A stretch of 64,000 bases of DNA from Clostridium sp. AN503 (GCF_040719375.1 NZ_JBFDTP010000002.1:2046001-2110000), one strand, 5' to 3'. Shown: positions 17,986-26,717, numbered from the stretch's first letter. Notes: generated from the sequence alone by a model not told the origin. Translations and numbers: made by a program.

Positions 17986-18696
17986 TTATTCAATCCCAAG
18001 ACGGCGGAATACTTCATTATATGCATCCTCAACATTGCCCAGATCTCTCCGGAAACGGTCTTTGTCCAGTTTCTCATGGGTTTCTTTATCCCACAGACGG
18101 CAGGTATCCGGAGACACCTCGTCCGCCAGAATGATGGTGCCGTCTGCCAGTCTGCCGAACTCAATCTTAAAATCGATCAGGTCGATGCCAAGGCTCCCAA
18201 AATACTCCTGCATCACATCGTTTACGATAAATGCGTATCTGGTGATGGTATCGATCTCCTCCTGGGTAGCCAACCCCAGCGCCAGGGCATAATAGCTGTT
18301 GATGAACGGGTCATGCAGATCGTCGTTCTTGTAGCTGAACTCCAGAGTCGGGCAATTGAACTTCACGCCTTCCTCCATGCCCATCTTCTTTGCGAAGCTC
18401 CCTGCAGAGTAGTTACGTATAATGACCTCAAGCGGAACGATCTCCACCTTCTTCACTGCGGTCTCGCGATCGTTCAGCTCCTCCACCAGATGAGTCGGCA
18501 CGCCCTTCTTCTCCAGCAGTTTGAAAATATGATTGGTCATACGGTTATTGATAGCGCCCTTTCCGACGATCGTGCCTTTTTTCAGGCCGTCAAATGCGGT
18601 CGCGTCATCCTTATAGGAAACGATCAATACGCTCGGGTCATCCGTTGTAAAAACCTTTTTTGCCTTGCCTTCGTACAGTAACTCTCTTTTCTCCAT
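17986..18696 (-). CDS. purC: Phosphoribosylaminoimidazole-succinocarboxamide synthase (SAICAR synthetase)
   Basis: 236 residues. LLYEGKAKKVFTTDDP at the start, VEIVPLEVIIRNYSAGSFAKKMG and GIDLIDFKIEFGRLADGTIILADEVSPDTCRLWD are the family signatures. It joins aspartate to CAIR with ATP. ATG 18696 has AGGTGG a few bases upstream and gives the canonical start; a GTG three codons earlier is less likely. It is the first gene of purC-purB. The roughly 115-base leader can fold into a nested hairpin (GTAAC pairing with GTTAC, CAGG with CCTG inside), but matches no riboswitch I know. Confidence 0.97.
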   Translation of the reverse strand: MEKRELLYEGKAKKVFTTDDPSVLIVSYKDDATAFDGLKKGTIVGKGAINNRMTNHIFKLLEKKGVPTHLVEELNDRETAVKKVEIVPLEVIIRNYSAGSFAKKMGMEEGVKFNCPTLEFSYKNDDLHDPFINSYYALALGLATQEEIDTITRYAFIVNDVMQEYFGSLGIDLIDFKIEFGRLADGTIILADEVSPDTCRLWDKETHEKLDKDRFRRDLGNVEDAYNEVFRRLGIE

Positions 18697-18819
18697 GGGA
18701 TCCACCTGTCCTTCTCGGTAATTTATCGTAACAGTCCAGACAAGCCATGCAGGAAGATGCCCTGCCTGAATCGTTACAATTATAAGTTTCAGATATAAAA
18801 GAATGCTAGTTCAGAAGGA

Positions 18820-18848
18820 ATTATAATACAGCATATGGAGAATTGCAA
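18820..18848 (-). promoter_or_regulatory. Promoter of purC-purB
   Basis: Minus-strand TTGCAA, 17 bases, TATAAT, about 120 bases before purC. No PurBox-like or G-box riboswitch sequence was recognised. Confidence 0.68.
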
Positions 18849-18874
18849 TAAAATTTTTCATTTGCTTCGATCCG

Positions 18875-19270
18875 TTAATACGGTTCAGAAGGCTGGACTT
18901 CCTGCTTCTGGTGATAAAACTGAATTTCCAGACTGTCCGGATTCAATCTGATACCATAGACGTCCTGTACTTTTTCCTGTTGCAGTACCTCTTCCCTGGA
19001 TGCCGCGCCGTACTGCTCCTCTTCTCCCGGTCCCGGCTTCACCCATTCCACACAACGGGACTCCTCACGGTGCAGAAGGCGGATGTTCGACCCGAAGGAC
19101 GCCCAAAGCTGCCTGGCTCCCACAGCCAGCTCCAGACACAGAATGACCGTAAGGGCAGTTCTCAGCCGTTTTATCTTTTTGTATGTAGAGCGCTTTTCTG
19201 CAGCTTCTCTTATGCGCAGCCTCCTCCACCGTCTGTCACCTGGCCGCCAGCGGTAATCCATCACAGGCAT
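18875..19270 (-). CDS. Small membrane-anchored hypothetical protein
   Basis: 131 residues from ATG 19270, which follows GGGAGGAGG. A basic cytoplasmic N-terminus (RWRPGDRRWRRLRIREAAEKR) precedes one hydrophobic segment (about residues 41-58, ALTVILCLELAVGARQLW), then a soluble C-terminal part ending in IRLNPDSLEIQFYHQKQEV. This is a type II-like single-pass protein. I do not recognise the family. It lies downstream of a Ser/Gly-rich lipoprotein gene, with a strong terminator between them. Confidence 0.6.
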   Translation of the reverse strand: MPVMDYRWRPGDRRWRRLRIREAAEKRSTYKKIKRLRTALTVILCLELAVGARQLWASFGSNIRLLHREESRCVEWVKPGPGEEEQYGAASREEVLQQEKVQDVYGIRLNPDSLEIQFYHQKQEVQPSEPY

Positions 19271-19342
19271 CCGCCTCCTCCCTTGCTTCCGTTCATAAGA
19301 AAATGATACCACAGCCCAGTTCCCCACACCAGAAAAATCTGC

Positions 19343-19384
19343 AAAAAAATTGGGCAGGAAGCATTGCACTTCCCACCCAATTTC
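19343..19384 (-). terminator. Strong intrinsic terminator after the Ser/Gly-rich lipoprotein gene
   Basis: On the minus strand AAATTGGGTGGGAAG and its near-complement enclose TGCAATG and are followed by seven T. Confidence 0.85.
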
Positions 19385-19406
19385 TTTTGATCCCTCAAAT
19401 CCGCTC

Positions 19407-19760
19407 CTACCGGCTCTCGTCGGCTGCTGCGGAGGTTGTTTCTCCGGTCAGATCGTCTACGCCCTTTTCCACATCATCCATAAGGCCGTCGATCACGCCG
19501 GTGCTGCTCTCCTCACCGCCGTTTGCCCCGGTGTTTCCGGTGCCGCCGCTTTCGCTGTTCATCCCGGCTCCGCCGGACTCTCCCGACGCTCCGGAACTAT
19601 TCTGGCCCGCAGCACTGGAACCGCTCTGGCTGGTGGAGGACTGGGTCGTCTGGCTGCCGGACGTGCCCTTGTTTGCATTATCCTTATTACTACAGCCTGC
19701 AAGACCAGCCACCATCAATGACAGCAGCAGGATACAAAATGACATTCTGATTTTTTTCAT
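19407..19760 (-). CDS. Small Ser/Gly-rich lipoprotein
   Basis: 117 residues. Signal peptide MKKIRMSFCILLLSLMVAGLAGC with lipobox LAGC, then a low-complexity stretch rich in Ser, Gly, Thr and Gln (about residues 26-85) and a short acidic end (VIDGLMDDVEKGVDDLTGE) that may be helical. ATG 19760 is nine bases from AGGAG; an ATG two codons earlier is too close. It should sit on the outer membrane face with the disordered region spanning the wall. No known domain. Monocistronic: a terminator follows, and dapB ends 176 bases upstream. Confidence 0.72.
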   Translation of the reverse strand: MKKIRMSFCILLLSLMVAGLAGCSNKDNANKGTSGSQTTQSSTSQSGSSAAGQNSSGASGESGGAGMNSESGGTGNTGANGGEESSTGVIDGLMDDVEKGVDDLTGETTSAAADESR

Positions 19761-19894
19761 AATCATATTCTCCTTTCACTTGTTGTCTTTAGTATGTGAC
19801 CGGAGAATCATTTTTATGAGGAAATCGAAGCGCCATTCCCGCCAATATCTGCCATCAATCCCGTTTTTTTCCAGACAGCATATCATAAGGGCCT

Positions 19895-19913
19895 GCCGGC
19901 ATATTCTGCCGGC
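19895..19913. repeat. Short GC-rich hairpin after dapB
   Basis: GCCGGCA and TGCCGGC with a 5-base loop lie 25 bases after the dapB stop. No T-run follows; it may protect the dapAB message end. Confidence 0.4.
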
Positions 19914-19936
19914 TGCCAGTTATCGCCGGCCGCAGC

Positions 19937-20701
19937 TTACGACGCTGCGTCGATCACGTCTGCCATATCATAAAGCCCGGCTTCTTTTCCTGCCAGAAAT
20001 ACTGCCGCCTCCAGCGCGCCTTTTGCAAAAATGGCTTTGGAATAAGCCGTATGGGTAAAGGTAATCACTTCGTCCCTGCCTGCAAAGATCACCTCATGCT
20101 CGCCCACGATAGAACCGCCCCGAACCGCCAAAATCCCGATCTCCTTCGGATCCCGCTTCACCCGCTCTGTGCTGCGGTCGTATTTATAATGGTACTGCTC
20201 CTCCATGGCTTCATTGATGGAATCCGCCAGAGCAAGCGCCGTTCCGCTGGGGGCGTCCACCTTCTGGTTATGATGCTTCTCAACGATCTCAACATCAAAA
20301 CCGGCGCCCGCCAAAACCCTGGCAGCATCCTTTAAAAGCTTCAGAAGCGTATTGATCCCCAGGGACATGTTTGCAGAGCGGAGCACCGCCGTGTGCTCTG
20401 CCGTCTTCTGAATCTTTTTTACCTGGTCTTCGGAAAGTCCCGTGGTACATAAAACCAGCGGCATTTTCCTCTCCTCACAATAGTCCAGCAGATGATCCAC
20501 CGCTTTTGCAGAAGCAAAGTCCACGATCACATCCGCCTCCACGCTGCACTCCTCCAGGGCTGCGAACTGCGGATAATCCGACTCTGCAAGAGGGCTTAAA
20601 TCGATGCCCGCCACAACCTCAATGCCTTCCATATCCCTGGCCATTGCCGAAATCGTCCTGCCCATGGCGCCGTTACAGCCATGCATGATCATTCTTACCA
20701 T
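19937..20701 (-). CDS. dapB: 4-Hydroxy-tetrahydrodipicolinate reductase
   Basis: 254 residues. N-terminal nucleotide-binding loop MIMHGCNGAMGRTI, central VEKHHNQKVDAPSGTAL (substrate-binding His-His-x-x-K and the PSGTA motif), and the C-terminal GEHEVIFAGRDEVITFTHTAYS. It reduces the DapA product with NAD(P)H on the route to lysine, diaminopimelate (wall) and dipicolinate (spore core). It follows dapA by 77 bases, with a perfect hairpin in the gap, and would be read from the lysine-riboswitch-controlled transcript. Confidence 0.97.
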   Translation of the reverse strand: MVRMIMHGCNGAMGRTISAMARDMEGIEVVAGIDLSPLAESDYPQFAALEECSVEADVIVDFASAKAVDHLLDYCEERKMPLVLCTTGLSEDQVKKIQKTAEHTAVLRSANMSLGINTLLKLLKDAARVLAGAGFDVEIVEKHHNQKVDAPSGTALALADSINEAMEEQYHYKYDRSTERVKRDPKEIGILAVRGGSIVGEHEVIFAGRDEVITFTHTAYSKAIFAKGALEAAVFLAGKEAGLYDMADVIDAAS

Positions 20702-20727
20702 GTTGTAATCCCTCCTGTCCTTTGTAG

Positions 20728-20767
20728 CATTTCAGGACGGCGCCTGTTTTCCCGCCGTCCTGAAATG
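20728..20767. repeat. Perfect 15-bp hairpin between dapA and dapB
   Basis: Arms 20728-20742 and 20753-20767 are exact complements around a 10-base loop. Neither strand has a following T-run, so it is not a normal terminator; processing or stability control between the two cistrons is possible. Confidence 0.72.
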
Positions 20768-20778
20768 TTACCGTCAAT

Positions 20779-21663
20779 TTATAAAATTCCGTAATCCTGC
20801 ATTGCTTTTTTCAGACGCTCCTTATTCTGCGGTTCCATCTCCGTCAGCGGCAGGCGCATGGGTCCGGCTTCCTTCCCCATAAGGTTAAGGGCAGCCTTTA
20901 CAGGGATCGGATTCACCTCGCAAAACAGCGCATTAATCAACGGGATCGCCTCAAGCTGCAGCTCACAGCTCTTCTTCACATCGCCCTTAAAAAAGGTGTC
21001 GCAGATATCGTGAGTCTGACGCGGCGCAATATTGGACAGCACGGAGATCACGCCTTTTCCGCCCATCGCCAGGAGCGGTACGATCTGGTCATCGTTGCCG
21101 GAATACAGATCCACACAGCCGTCGGCCAGGCTCATAATCTCTGCGATCGCTGAGAAATTGCCGCTGGCCTCCTTCACGCCCACAATGTTTGGTACCTCCT
21201 TACAGAGCTTCACAATCGTCTCCGGCTTCATGGTCACGCCGGTACGGCCCGGAATATGGTATAAAAGGATCGGGATCTTCACAGAATCCGAGATCGCCGT
21301 ATAGTGGGCGATCAGGCCTCCCTGGGTCGCCTTGTTGTAGTAGGGAGTCACCAGCAGAAGTCCGTCGGCTCCGGCCCGCTCTGCCTCCTGTGATAAATGG
21401 ATGGCTTCCTTCGTACAATTAGAACCGGCGCCTGCAATGACCGGAATACGCTTATTCACTGCCTCGCAGACGAACCGGACCACGTCGATGTGCTCCTCAT
21501 GTCCCATGGTGGACGATTCTCCAGTGGTCCCGCAGACGATGATCGAATCGGTTCCACCTGCGATCTGCTCCTCCACAAGGTCTTTCAGCCTCGGGTAATT
21601 CACCTCCCCGGATTCTGTAAACGGGGTAACCAATGCAACGCCTGCTCCTTCAAAAATAGCCAT
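20779..21663 (-). CDS. dapA: 4-Hydroxy-tetrahydrodipicolinate synthase
   Basis: 294 residues. It condenses pyruvate with aspartate semialdehyde. Seen: GVALVTPFTESGEVNY, CGTTGESSTM (Thr-Thr of the proton relay), YYNKATQGGL, YHIPGRTGVTM (Tyr and Arg) and VGVKEASGN, whose Lys forms the Schiff base. First gene of dapA-dapB, preceded by a lysine riboswitch and terminator. Lysine therefore should switch it off by transcription attenuation. Confidence 0.98.
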   Translation of the reverse strand: MAIFEGAGVALVTPFTESGEVNYPRLKDLVEEQIAGGTDSIIVCGTTGESSTMGHEEHIDVVRFVCEAVNKRIPVIAGAGSNCTKEAIHLSQEAERAGADGLLLVTPYYNKATQGGLIAHYTAISDSVKIPILLYHIPGRTGVTMKPETIVKLCKEVPNIVGVKEASGNFSAIAEIMSLADGCVDLYSGNDDQIVPLLAMGGKGVISVLSNIAPRQTHDICDTFFKGDVKKSCELQLEAIPLINALFCEVNPIPVKAALNLMGKEAGPMRLPLTEMEPQNKERLKKAMQDYGIL

Positions 21664-21724
21664 AAATCCTTCCTCCTTCTTTATTCATCATCCTCTAAAT
21701 AAATTCCAGCAACAAATTGTCCGA

Positions 21725-21756
21725 AAAATAAGGGCTGACAGATTAAGTCAGCCCTT
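21725..21756 (-). terminator. Riboswitch-controlled terminator before dapA
   Basis: On the minus strand AAGGGCTGAC, 7-base loop, its exact complement, then ATTTTT. It sits between the lysine aptamer and dapA. Confidence 0.82.
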
Positions 21757-21798
21757 AAAGTCCGTAATCATGCAAGTCTGCATGCGGTATTACTTCTT

Positions 21799-21966
21799 TA
21801 AGTAGCCCTCCATCCATTCAGATGACAGTCATATGGTTCTTCACCATACGCCCAGAAAAAAATGTCCAGTACATCTTCATCTTCGGCGTCCGCCCTTTCC
21901 GGTATCTTCTTCTGCTTCTGGCGCATCCGATACCTTACTCATGCTTCACGCAACCTCTACTTGCTT
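21799..21966 (-). promoter_or_regulatory. Lysine riboswitch (L-box) aptamer
   Basis: Reading the minus strand, the conserved L-box landmarks occur in order: AGAGGTTGCG, AGTA, GGAAAGGG, GCCGAAG, CTGG, and GGAGGGCTA. The ends pair as P1 (AAGTAG at about 21961-21966 with CTACTT at about 21799-21804). The order and spacing match the B. subtilis lysC leader as I know it. With the terminator at 21725-21756 it makes a transcriptional off-switch for dapA-dapB. Confidence 0.9.
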
Positions 21967-21976
21967 TTATGTAGTA

Positions 21977-22005
21977 ATACTATCATTAACTTGCATAATT
22001 GTCAA
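21977..22005 (-). promoter_or_regulatory. Promoter of the dapA-dapB leader
   Basis: Minus-strand TTGACA, 17 bases, TAGTAT. Transcription would begin about 21970, right at the 5' side of the lysine aptamer. Confidence 0.75.
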
Positions 22006-22016
22006 CTATGACTGCA

Positions 22017-23921
22017 CTAACGCAGCAGCCCCGCAATTTCTTCCTGATATAAAGTAATCCCCTGCCGGTCAACCATCCCGGACTGAACCCCCTGCCTGGT
22101 AATACTGATACCAGCAGCGTAAGTAGCAAAACTGATTGCCTGGAGAATATCCTTTCCCTCACTCAGATAAACCGCCAATGCTGCAATAAACGCATCTGCC
22201 GCTCCTGTCGTATCCACAGGAAAAAAATCTGCCGCCGGAAAATATCGTTCCTGCTCCCTGTTCCGAAAATAACAGCCCTTTTCCCCTAATGTTATAATCA
22301 CATTCTTCACACCTTTATCCAGAAGGATCACCGCCTTTTCTTCAATCGAAGCTTCTCCCGGTAACAATTGCTTTAACTCCTTCTCGTTCGGCACAAAATA
22401 GGAAATCTGACCAAACAGGCTTTCTTTCATTTTTTCGACTGCCGATGGTTTTAGGATAACCTCAACCTGCTTTTTCTGGCATTTACGAATCGTATATTCT
22501 ACAGTTTCTTCCTCAATTTCCAACGTTAAAAGACAATATTTTGCATCATCAAGCAAATGTTCAAATTGTTTCACCTGCTCTCTTCCCAATTTTTCATTGG
22601 CTCCAGGATAAATGACAATTGTGCTTTCTCCATTTGAAGCCACGTTAATATATGCCTTCCCTGTCGGAGTAGAATCATCAAAAATCACTCCATCTGTACG
22701 GACTCCATGATCTACCAGACTGTTATAGATCACCTTTCCGTCACTATCATTACCAAGACGTCCAACCATATATACTAACCCGCCCAGTTTCCCTGCGCCG
22801 ACTGCCTGGTTAGCGCCTTTTCCACCTGGCAGTGAAACAATGCTTCCGGCTTTTAGCGTTTCACCTCCGGTGGGAATATGTCCCACACTAATCATACAGT
22901 CCATGTTCATGCTGCCAACCACAACTATTTTTCCGCCTTGACTATATTTTACCGGCGGTACGACACTTCCTCGTTCTACAATCTCCAATTCTGCTTTTTT
23001 TCGGTATTCATGTGCTGATTTTTTTCCTTCGATAAGTTCGATCAAAATATCAACAGACTCTTTCCCTAATTGTTCAGATGGAATATGGACAGCTGCCATT
23101 TTAGGAAACAAACGATCTGCCAAACGGCTGTTCCGCACACTGATAACAGAGATATTGTCAGGCACTACATCTCCCCGTGCCCGCAGCTTTTCATAAAATA
23201 TATTTCCCGTTTCTACATCCGTACAAATAATAGCAGTTACATCCATCTCCAGGCATTTAGGAATCCCCACTTTCACCAAATCTTCTTCATTTCCACGAAT
23301 CAGCCATTCCCAATCTGGCGAAAGGAACTGTTCCTTAAACGCCCTTAAATATCCTTCCATAACATCGTTGTCCTCTTCACTGAGAAGACATGCTATTTTT
23401 CGATGTCCTTTTTCAAACAGATAAGAAACTGCCAGATACCCGGCATCCGTCATTTCAAAATAAATATCTGCAACTCCAGTTATACTGGTCTTATGTTTTT
23501 TATGATCCAGGCGAATTGCCGGAATCGTGGTCTGCGACAGAAGCTCCTCCTCCTGGAAGATGCTAATAATTCCATCCACTCCTTTATTATTAAGAATATG
23601 CAGGCATCTGGATGCCAGTGAGACGTCCCCGGAAGTATTACACAGCATAATACTGTAACCATTCTCAGAAGCTGTTCTCTCAATATGATACAAAAGTTCC
23701 TGTGCTCCATATTCCTGCTCCGATATCAACACTCCAATCGTGTTCGTCTTGGGCGCAGCATTTTTCAAGACTTTTGAGTACGGTACATACTGATACTTTT
23801 TAATAACTTCCAGTACCTTTCTACGCGTTTCTACACTAATGTCATCATCCTTATCATGAAGGATTTTCGACACAGTAGACGGCGACACACCACATAAGTT
23901 TGCGATATCCTTAATATTCAT
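22017..23921 (-). CDS. LacI-family repressor fused to a ribokinase (PfkB) domain
   Basis: 634 residues in one open frame. Residues 1-60 are a LacI helix-turn-helix (MNIKDIANLCGVSPSTVSKIL and hinge); about 60-325 a periplasmic-binding-like sensor domain (TNTIGVLISEQEYG to IVERGSVVPP). From about 335 a full ribokinase follows: KIVVVGSMNMDCMISVGHIPTGGE, LPGGKGANQAVGAGKLGG, and the anion-hole/catalytic motif DTTGAADAF, in which the catalytic Asp is kept although the usual Gly before it is Ala. The gene is the last of the nucleoside block, 135 bases after a nucleoside hydrolase gene and with its own weak promoter-like sequence. Inference: the kinase half may bind ribose or a related sugar and influence repression, or the protein may do both jobs separately. 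The start has AAGGTGAT upstream. Confidence 0.92.
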   Translation of the reverse strand: MNIKDIANLCGVSPSTVSKILHDKDDDISVETRRKVLEVIKKYQYVPYSKVLKNAAPKTNTIGVLISEQEYGAQELLYHIERTASENGYSIMLCNTSGDVSLASRCLHILNNKGVDGIISIFQEEELLSQTTIPAIRLDHKKHKTSITGVADIYFEMTDAGYLAVSYLFEKGHRKIACLLSEEDNDVMEGYLRAFKEQFLSPDWEWLIRGNEEDLVKVGIPKCLEMDVTAIICTDVETGNIFYEKLRARGDVVPDNISVISVRNSRLADRLFPKMAAVHIPSEQLGKESVDILIELIEGKKSAHEYRKKAELEIVERGSVVPPVKYSQGGKIVVVGSMNMDCMISVGHIPTGGETLKAGSIVSLPGGKGANQAVGAGKLGGLVYMVGRLGNDSDGKVIYNSLVDHGVRTDGVIFDDSTPTGKAYINVASNGESTIVIYPGANEKLGREQVKQFEHLLDDAKYCLLTLEIEEETVEYTIRKCQKKQVEVILKPSAVEKMKESLFGQISYFVPNEKELKQLLPGEASIEEKAVILLDKGVKNVIITLGEKGCYFRNREQERYFPAADFFPVDTTGAADAFIAALAVYLSEGKDILQAISFATYAAGISITRQGVQSGMVDRQGITLYQEEIAGLLR

Positions 23922-23996
23922 ACAAGATCACCTTTTATTCGCTTCCCTTTCCCTCTATACTCCGGACCAATAAACTTACATTGAGTATAACATACC

Positions 23997-24033
23997 AAAA
24001 GGGAGAGAGCAATTATCTTATCATGCCCTCTCC
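23997..24033 (-). terminator. Weak intrinsic terminator between nucleoside hydrolase and LacI-ribokinase genes
   Basis: GGAGAGGGCA pairs with TGCTCTCTCC (one G-T wobble) around a 12-base loop; only CTTTTGG follows on the minus strand, so termination would be partial. Confidence 0.45.
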
Positions 24034-24056
24034 TCTTTCCTATCACATCTAATTGT

Positions 24057-25058
24057 TTATCCAATAATCGTTTTCACAAACAGATCCATGAATCGTTTTC
24101 CCTGAATACTTTTTGCTATCCTCACGTTCCTGTGTTCCTTTTTTGCATTTTTTACTATCTGTTCTCCAAAATACGCAATGGTCTGTCCTCTTGCCAGTTC
24201 TCCGTCCAGTTCAATATCCACAAACACAGGCTCTGTATATTCGCAAAGTTCCGGATTGACCGTCAGCGCTAAAGTAATCACATCGTCCATTGGGAAGCCG
24301 CCCAGTTTAAAAAACTCGCGCCAGATATCAATATAAATCGGGAACTTCTCCACGATATATTCCACCACTGCCCCTTTTCCTTCATACTTGAGTTCTGACA
24401 GATGGTCCCGCGTCAGCATTCCATCTGCAAAGTGGTTATTCTCACATACATCCAACGGTACCAGCGTGACTTTCATATTGGAATTCAGCACGATTTTAGC
24501 CGCCTCCGGATCCGCCCAGATGTTATATTCTGTCACAGGCGTGATATTGCCTGCCACGCGAAATGATCCACCCAGAATATATGCTTCCTTTATCTTTTCA
24601 GCAATTGCAGGTTCCTTAATCAATGCCAGCGCTATATTAGTAAGTGGTCCTGTTGTCACTAATGTGATCTCTCCTGGCTTTTCCAAAAAAGACTGGATCA
24701 GAAAATCTACTGCCGACATGGTTTCAGCTTCTATTACCGGCTTTTTCGCCACTTCATTGAATTTGTCCAGACGGCTTCCGAATTTCCAGCGCAGTTCTTC
24801 ATCAAAGTTCACTGGATCTCCGTCTGACGAAGTCTTTCTGGGATTAAGCATTTCCTCTGCTCCTGCATAAACCGGAATATGCTTTCCAGTAAGCGCTACC
24901 GTATTCAAAGCTACATTAACCGCCTGTTCAATGCTGCCACAGGCGCCATTTACAGTCGTAATTCCAAGCAGATTGATATCCGGATTCAGCGCGCCATAAA
25001 GCACTGCCAGGATGTCGTCTCCTACGGAATCGATATCCAAAATTACATTTTTCACCAT
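24057..25058 (-). CDS. Nucleoside hydrolase (IunH family), second copy
   Basis: 333 residues. The N-terminal Ca2+/ribose motif reads ILDIDSVGDDILAVLY (normally DxDPGxDD; the Asp residues are kept but the Pro is lost). EITLVTTGPLTNIALALI and EYNIWADPEAAKIVL are family typical, as is the late DDVITLAL. The family splits nucleosides into base and ribose. The changed first loop and larger middle suggest a different substrate preference from the neighbouring hydrolase. It is separated from the YczE-like gene by 28 bases. Confidence 0.88.
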   Translation of the reverse strand: MVKNVILDIDSVGDDILAVLYGALNPDINLLGITTVNGACGSIEQAVNVALNTVALTGKHIPVYAGAEEMLNPRKTSSDGDPVNFDEELRWKFGSRLDKFNEVAKKPVIEAETMSAVDFLIQSFLEKPGEITLVTTGPLTNIALALIKEPAIAEKIKEAYILGGSFRVAGNITPVTEYNIWADPEAAKIVLNSNMKVTLVPLDVCENNHFADGMLTRDHLSELKYEGKGAVVEYIVEKFPIYIDIWREFFKLGGFPMDDVITLALTVNPELCEYTEPVFVDIELDGELARGQTIAYFGEQIVKNAKKEHRNVRIAKSIQGKRFMDLFVKTIIG

Positions 25059-25086
25059 GACCTTCCTCCTTGTCTAAATAAGCCAT

Positions 25087-25722
25087 TTATGCTGTTGCCG
25101 AATCACCAAGCATTTTATCCGTCAGCAGATAAACGTATGGTCTTACAAATTGCACTGCCGGTCCGGTCATAAATGCAGCTACCACAGTTCCGATTCCAAC
25201 AGTCCCTCCCAGGAAAAAACCGATGACAACAAATGAGATATCTCCCACAATACGAACCATTCTGTATGAACGATGAAGTTTGGCACTGATAATTTCCGAT
25301 ACCAGGTCTATTGCCCCCACTCCCAGTTCTGCACGGATATAAGTTGCTATTCCTATAGCCATGATAAGACAGCCGACTAAAATCATAACAATCCGGACAA
25401 CCAAATCCAATTCTCCCCTAATAAAATGATCCAGCACAAAGCTGGTGAAATCGGCCGTATATCCAATTCCGAAAATAGCCAGTACAGAAGATAAATTGAT
25501 GTAGGATTTATCCACAAAAAACACAATTCCCAAGATCACAATATTTGTCAATGCCGACGCCGTACCATAACTGACATGAAATACATTGCCAAGTCCCAGT
25601 TCCAAAACGCTGGCTGGGTCCACTCCCAACTGACTATAAAGGAAGATGCCTACCCCTACACCACTTATCATAAGTCCGATAACCGCTACTAAAACCCGCA
25701 GCGCTAAATGATCTTTTTTCAC
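25087..25722 (-). CDS. YczE/YyaS-like integral membrane protein
   Basis: 211 residues, about five hydrophobic segments: ALRVLVAVIGLMISGVGVGIF, then SQLGVDPASVLELGLG, NIVILGIVFFVDKSYI, VRIVMILVGCLIMAIGIATYI and FVVIGFFLGGTVGIGTV. The double appearance of a (S/A)xLGV(D/G)(P/A) loop marks the YczE/YitT-like family. Biochemical role unknown for the family. Its place between two nucleoside hydrolase genes suggests a transport role connected with nucleosides or bases (inference only). Confidence 0.75.
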   Translation of the reverse strand: MKKDHLALRVLVAVIGLMISGVGVGIFLYSQLGVDPASVLELGLGNVFHVSYGTASALTNIVILGIVFFVDKSYINLSSVLAIFGIGYTADFTSFVLDHFIRGELDLVVRIVMILVGCLIMAIGIATYIRAELGVGAIDLVSEIISAKLHRSYRMVRIVGDISFVVIGFFLGGTVGIGTVVAAFMTGPAVQFVRPYVYLLTDKMLGDSATA

Positions 25723-25744
25723 TGTTATGCTCTCCTTTTTAAGT

Positions 25745-26704
25745 CTAATTCAGCTGCTTCATTGCTGAAAAGAAATATTCTACATATTTCTGCCTGTCCA
25801 CCTGAAAAAGAACTGTCGTATTTTTATCGACCTTCTCTCCAAATATTTTTTCTTTATATCCGATAGTATCCACTACTGTCATACCGGTAGTCAACTCACC
25901 AGATACCTCCACATCCACATTACAGGTAACACCAGTGAATATCTCCGGATACAGAAGCACCGCAATTGCAGTAGGATCATGCATCGTACATCCCGGAAAT
26001 CCTTCTACCTCATAATGATAACGGCTAAAATAATCGATCAGTTCCGCAGCAAAAACAGAAATCTCATTTCCCTGTGCCCTCAGCCTTTCGTTTTCCTCTC
26101 TGGTAATATAGGCCTTGTGCGTAACATCCAAACCCGACATGATAATCGGCAGCCCACTGTTAAACACTACTTTTGCCGCTTCCGGATCGGCCCAGATATT
26201 GTACTCTGCCGCCGGAGTCCAATTTCCCATATAGGCACCACCGCCCATAATAGAAAGCCGTTCTATTTTCTTTTTCAAATCTGGTCTCACAATGAAAAGC
26301 GTGGCAATGTTAGTCAATGGTCCGATTGGAACCAGTGTAATCATTTCATCCGATTCCTCTATAGTCTTTATAAGAAGCTCCAATGCAGTCATTTCAGACG
26401 GTTCAAAACCACACTCTGGAAGAACCGGCCCTTCCAGACCAGAACTTCCGTGCACTACTTCACCACCAACCACAAGTTTCCTGATCAATGGCTGTTTTGC
26501 CCCCATTGCTACAGGAATATCCAGTCTGCGAGCTTTTGTCAGCACCTTGATCGCATTATTTGTTACTTTTTCGATTGTCTGGTTTCCCGCCACTGTCGTT
26601 ACCGCACGCAGTTCCAGCCTTGGAGATGACAGTGCCCACAGTATTGCCATCGCATCATCATGTCCCGGATCACAGTCTATAATAATCGGTATTCTTTTTT
26701 CCAT
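25745..26704 (-). CDS. Nucleoside hydrolase (IunH family), first copy
   Basis: 319 residues with the canonical metal/ribose loop IIDCDPGHDDAMAILWAL, then EMITLVPIGPLTNIATLFI, GGGAYMGNWTPAAEYNIWADPEAAKVV and MHDPTAIAVLLYP (His-Asp of the active site). It should hydrolyse purine or pyrimidine ribonucleosides in the cytoplasm to base and ribose; the ribokinases of this block would then phosphorylate ribose. It follows the second permease gene by 13 bases. Confidence 0.93.
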   Translation of the reverse strand: MEKRIPIIIDCDPGHDDAMAILWALSSPRLELRAVTTVAGNQTIEKVTNNAIKVLTKARRLDIPVAMGAKQPLIRKLVVGGEVVHGSSGLEGPVLPECGFEPSEMTALELLIKTIEESDEMITLVPIGPLTNIATLFIVRPDLKKKIERLSIMGGGAYMGNWTPAAEYNIWADPEAAKVVFNSGLPIIMSGLDVTHKAYITREENERLRAQGNEISVFAAELIDYFSRYHYEVEGFPGCTMHDPTAIAVLLYPEIFTGVTCNVDVEVSGELTTGMTVVDTIGYKEKIFGEKVDKNTTVLFQVDRQKYVEYFFSAMKQLN

Positions 26705-26717
26705 TTTTTTATCCTCT

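Noticed and set aside
18697..18813. A purine or other riboswitch in the purC leader
   Set aside because: The leader folds into a nested hairpin but lacks the conserved core of known purine, PRPP or THF riboswitches and has no terminator.
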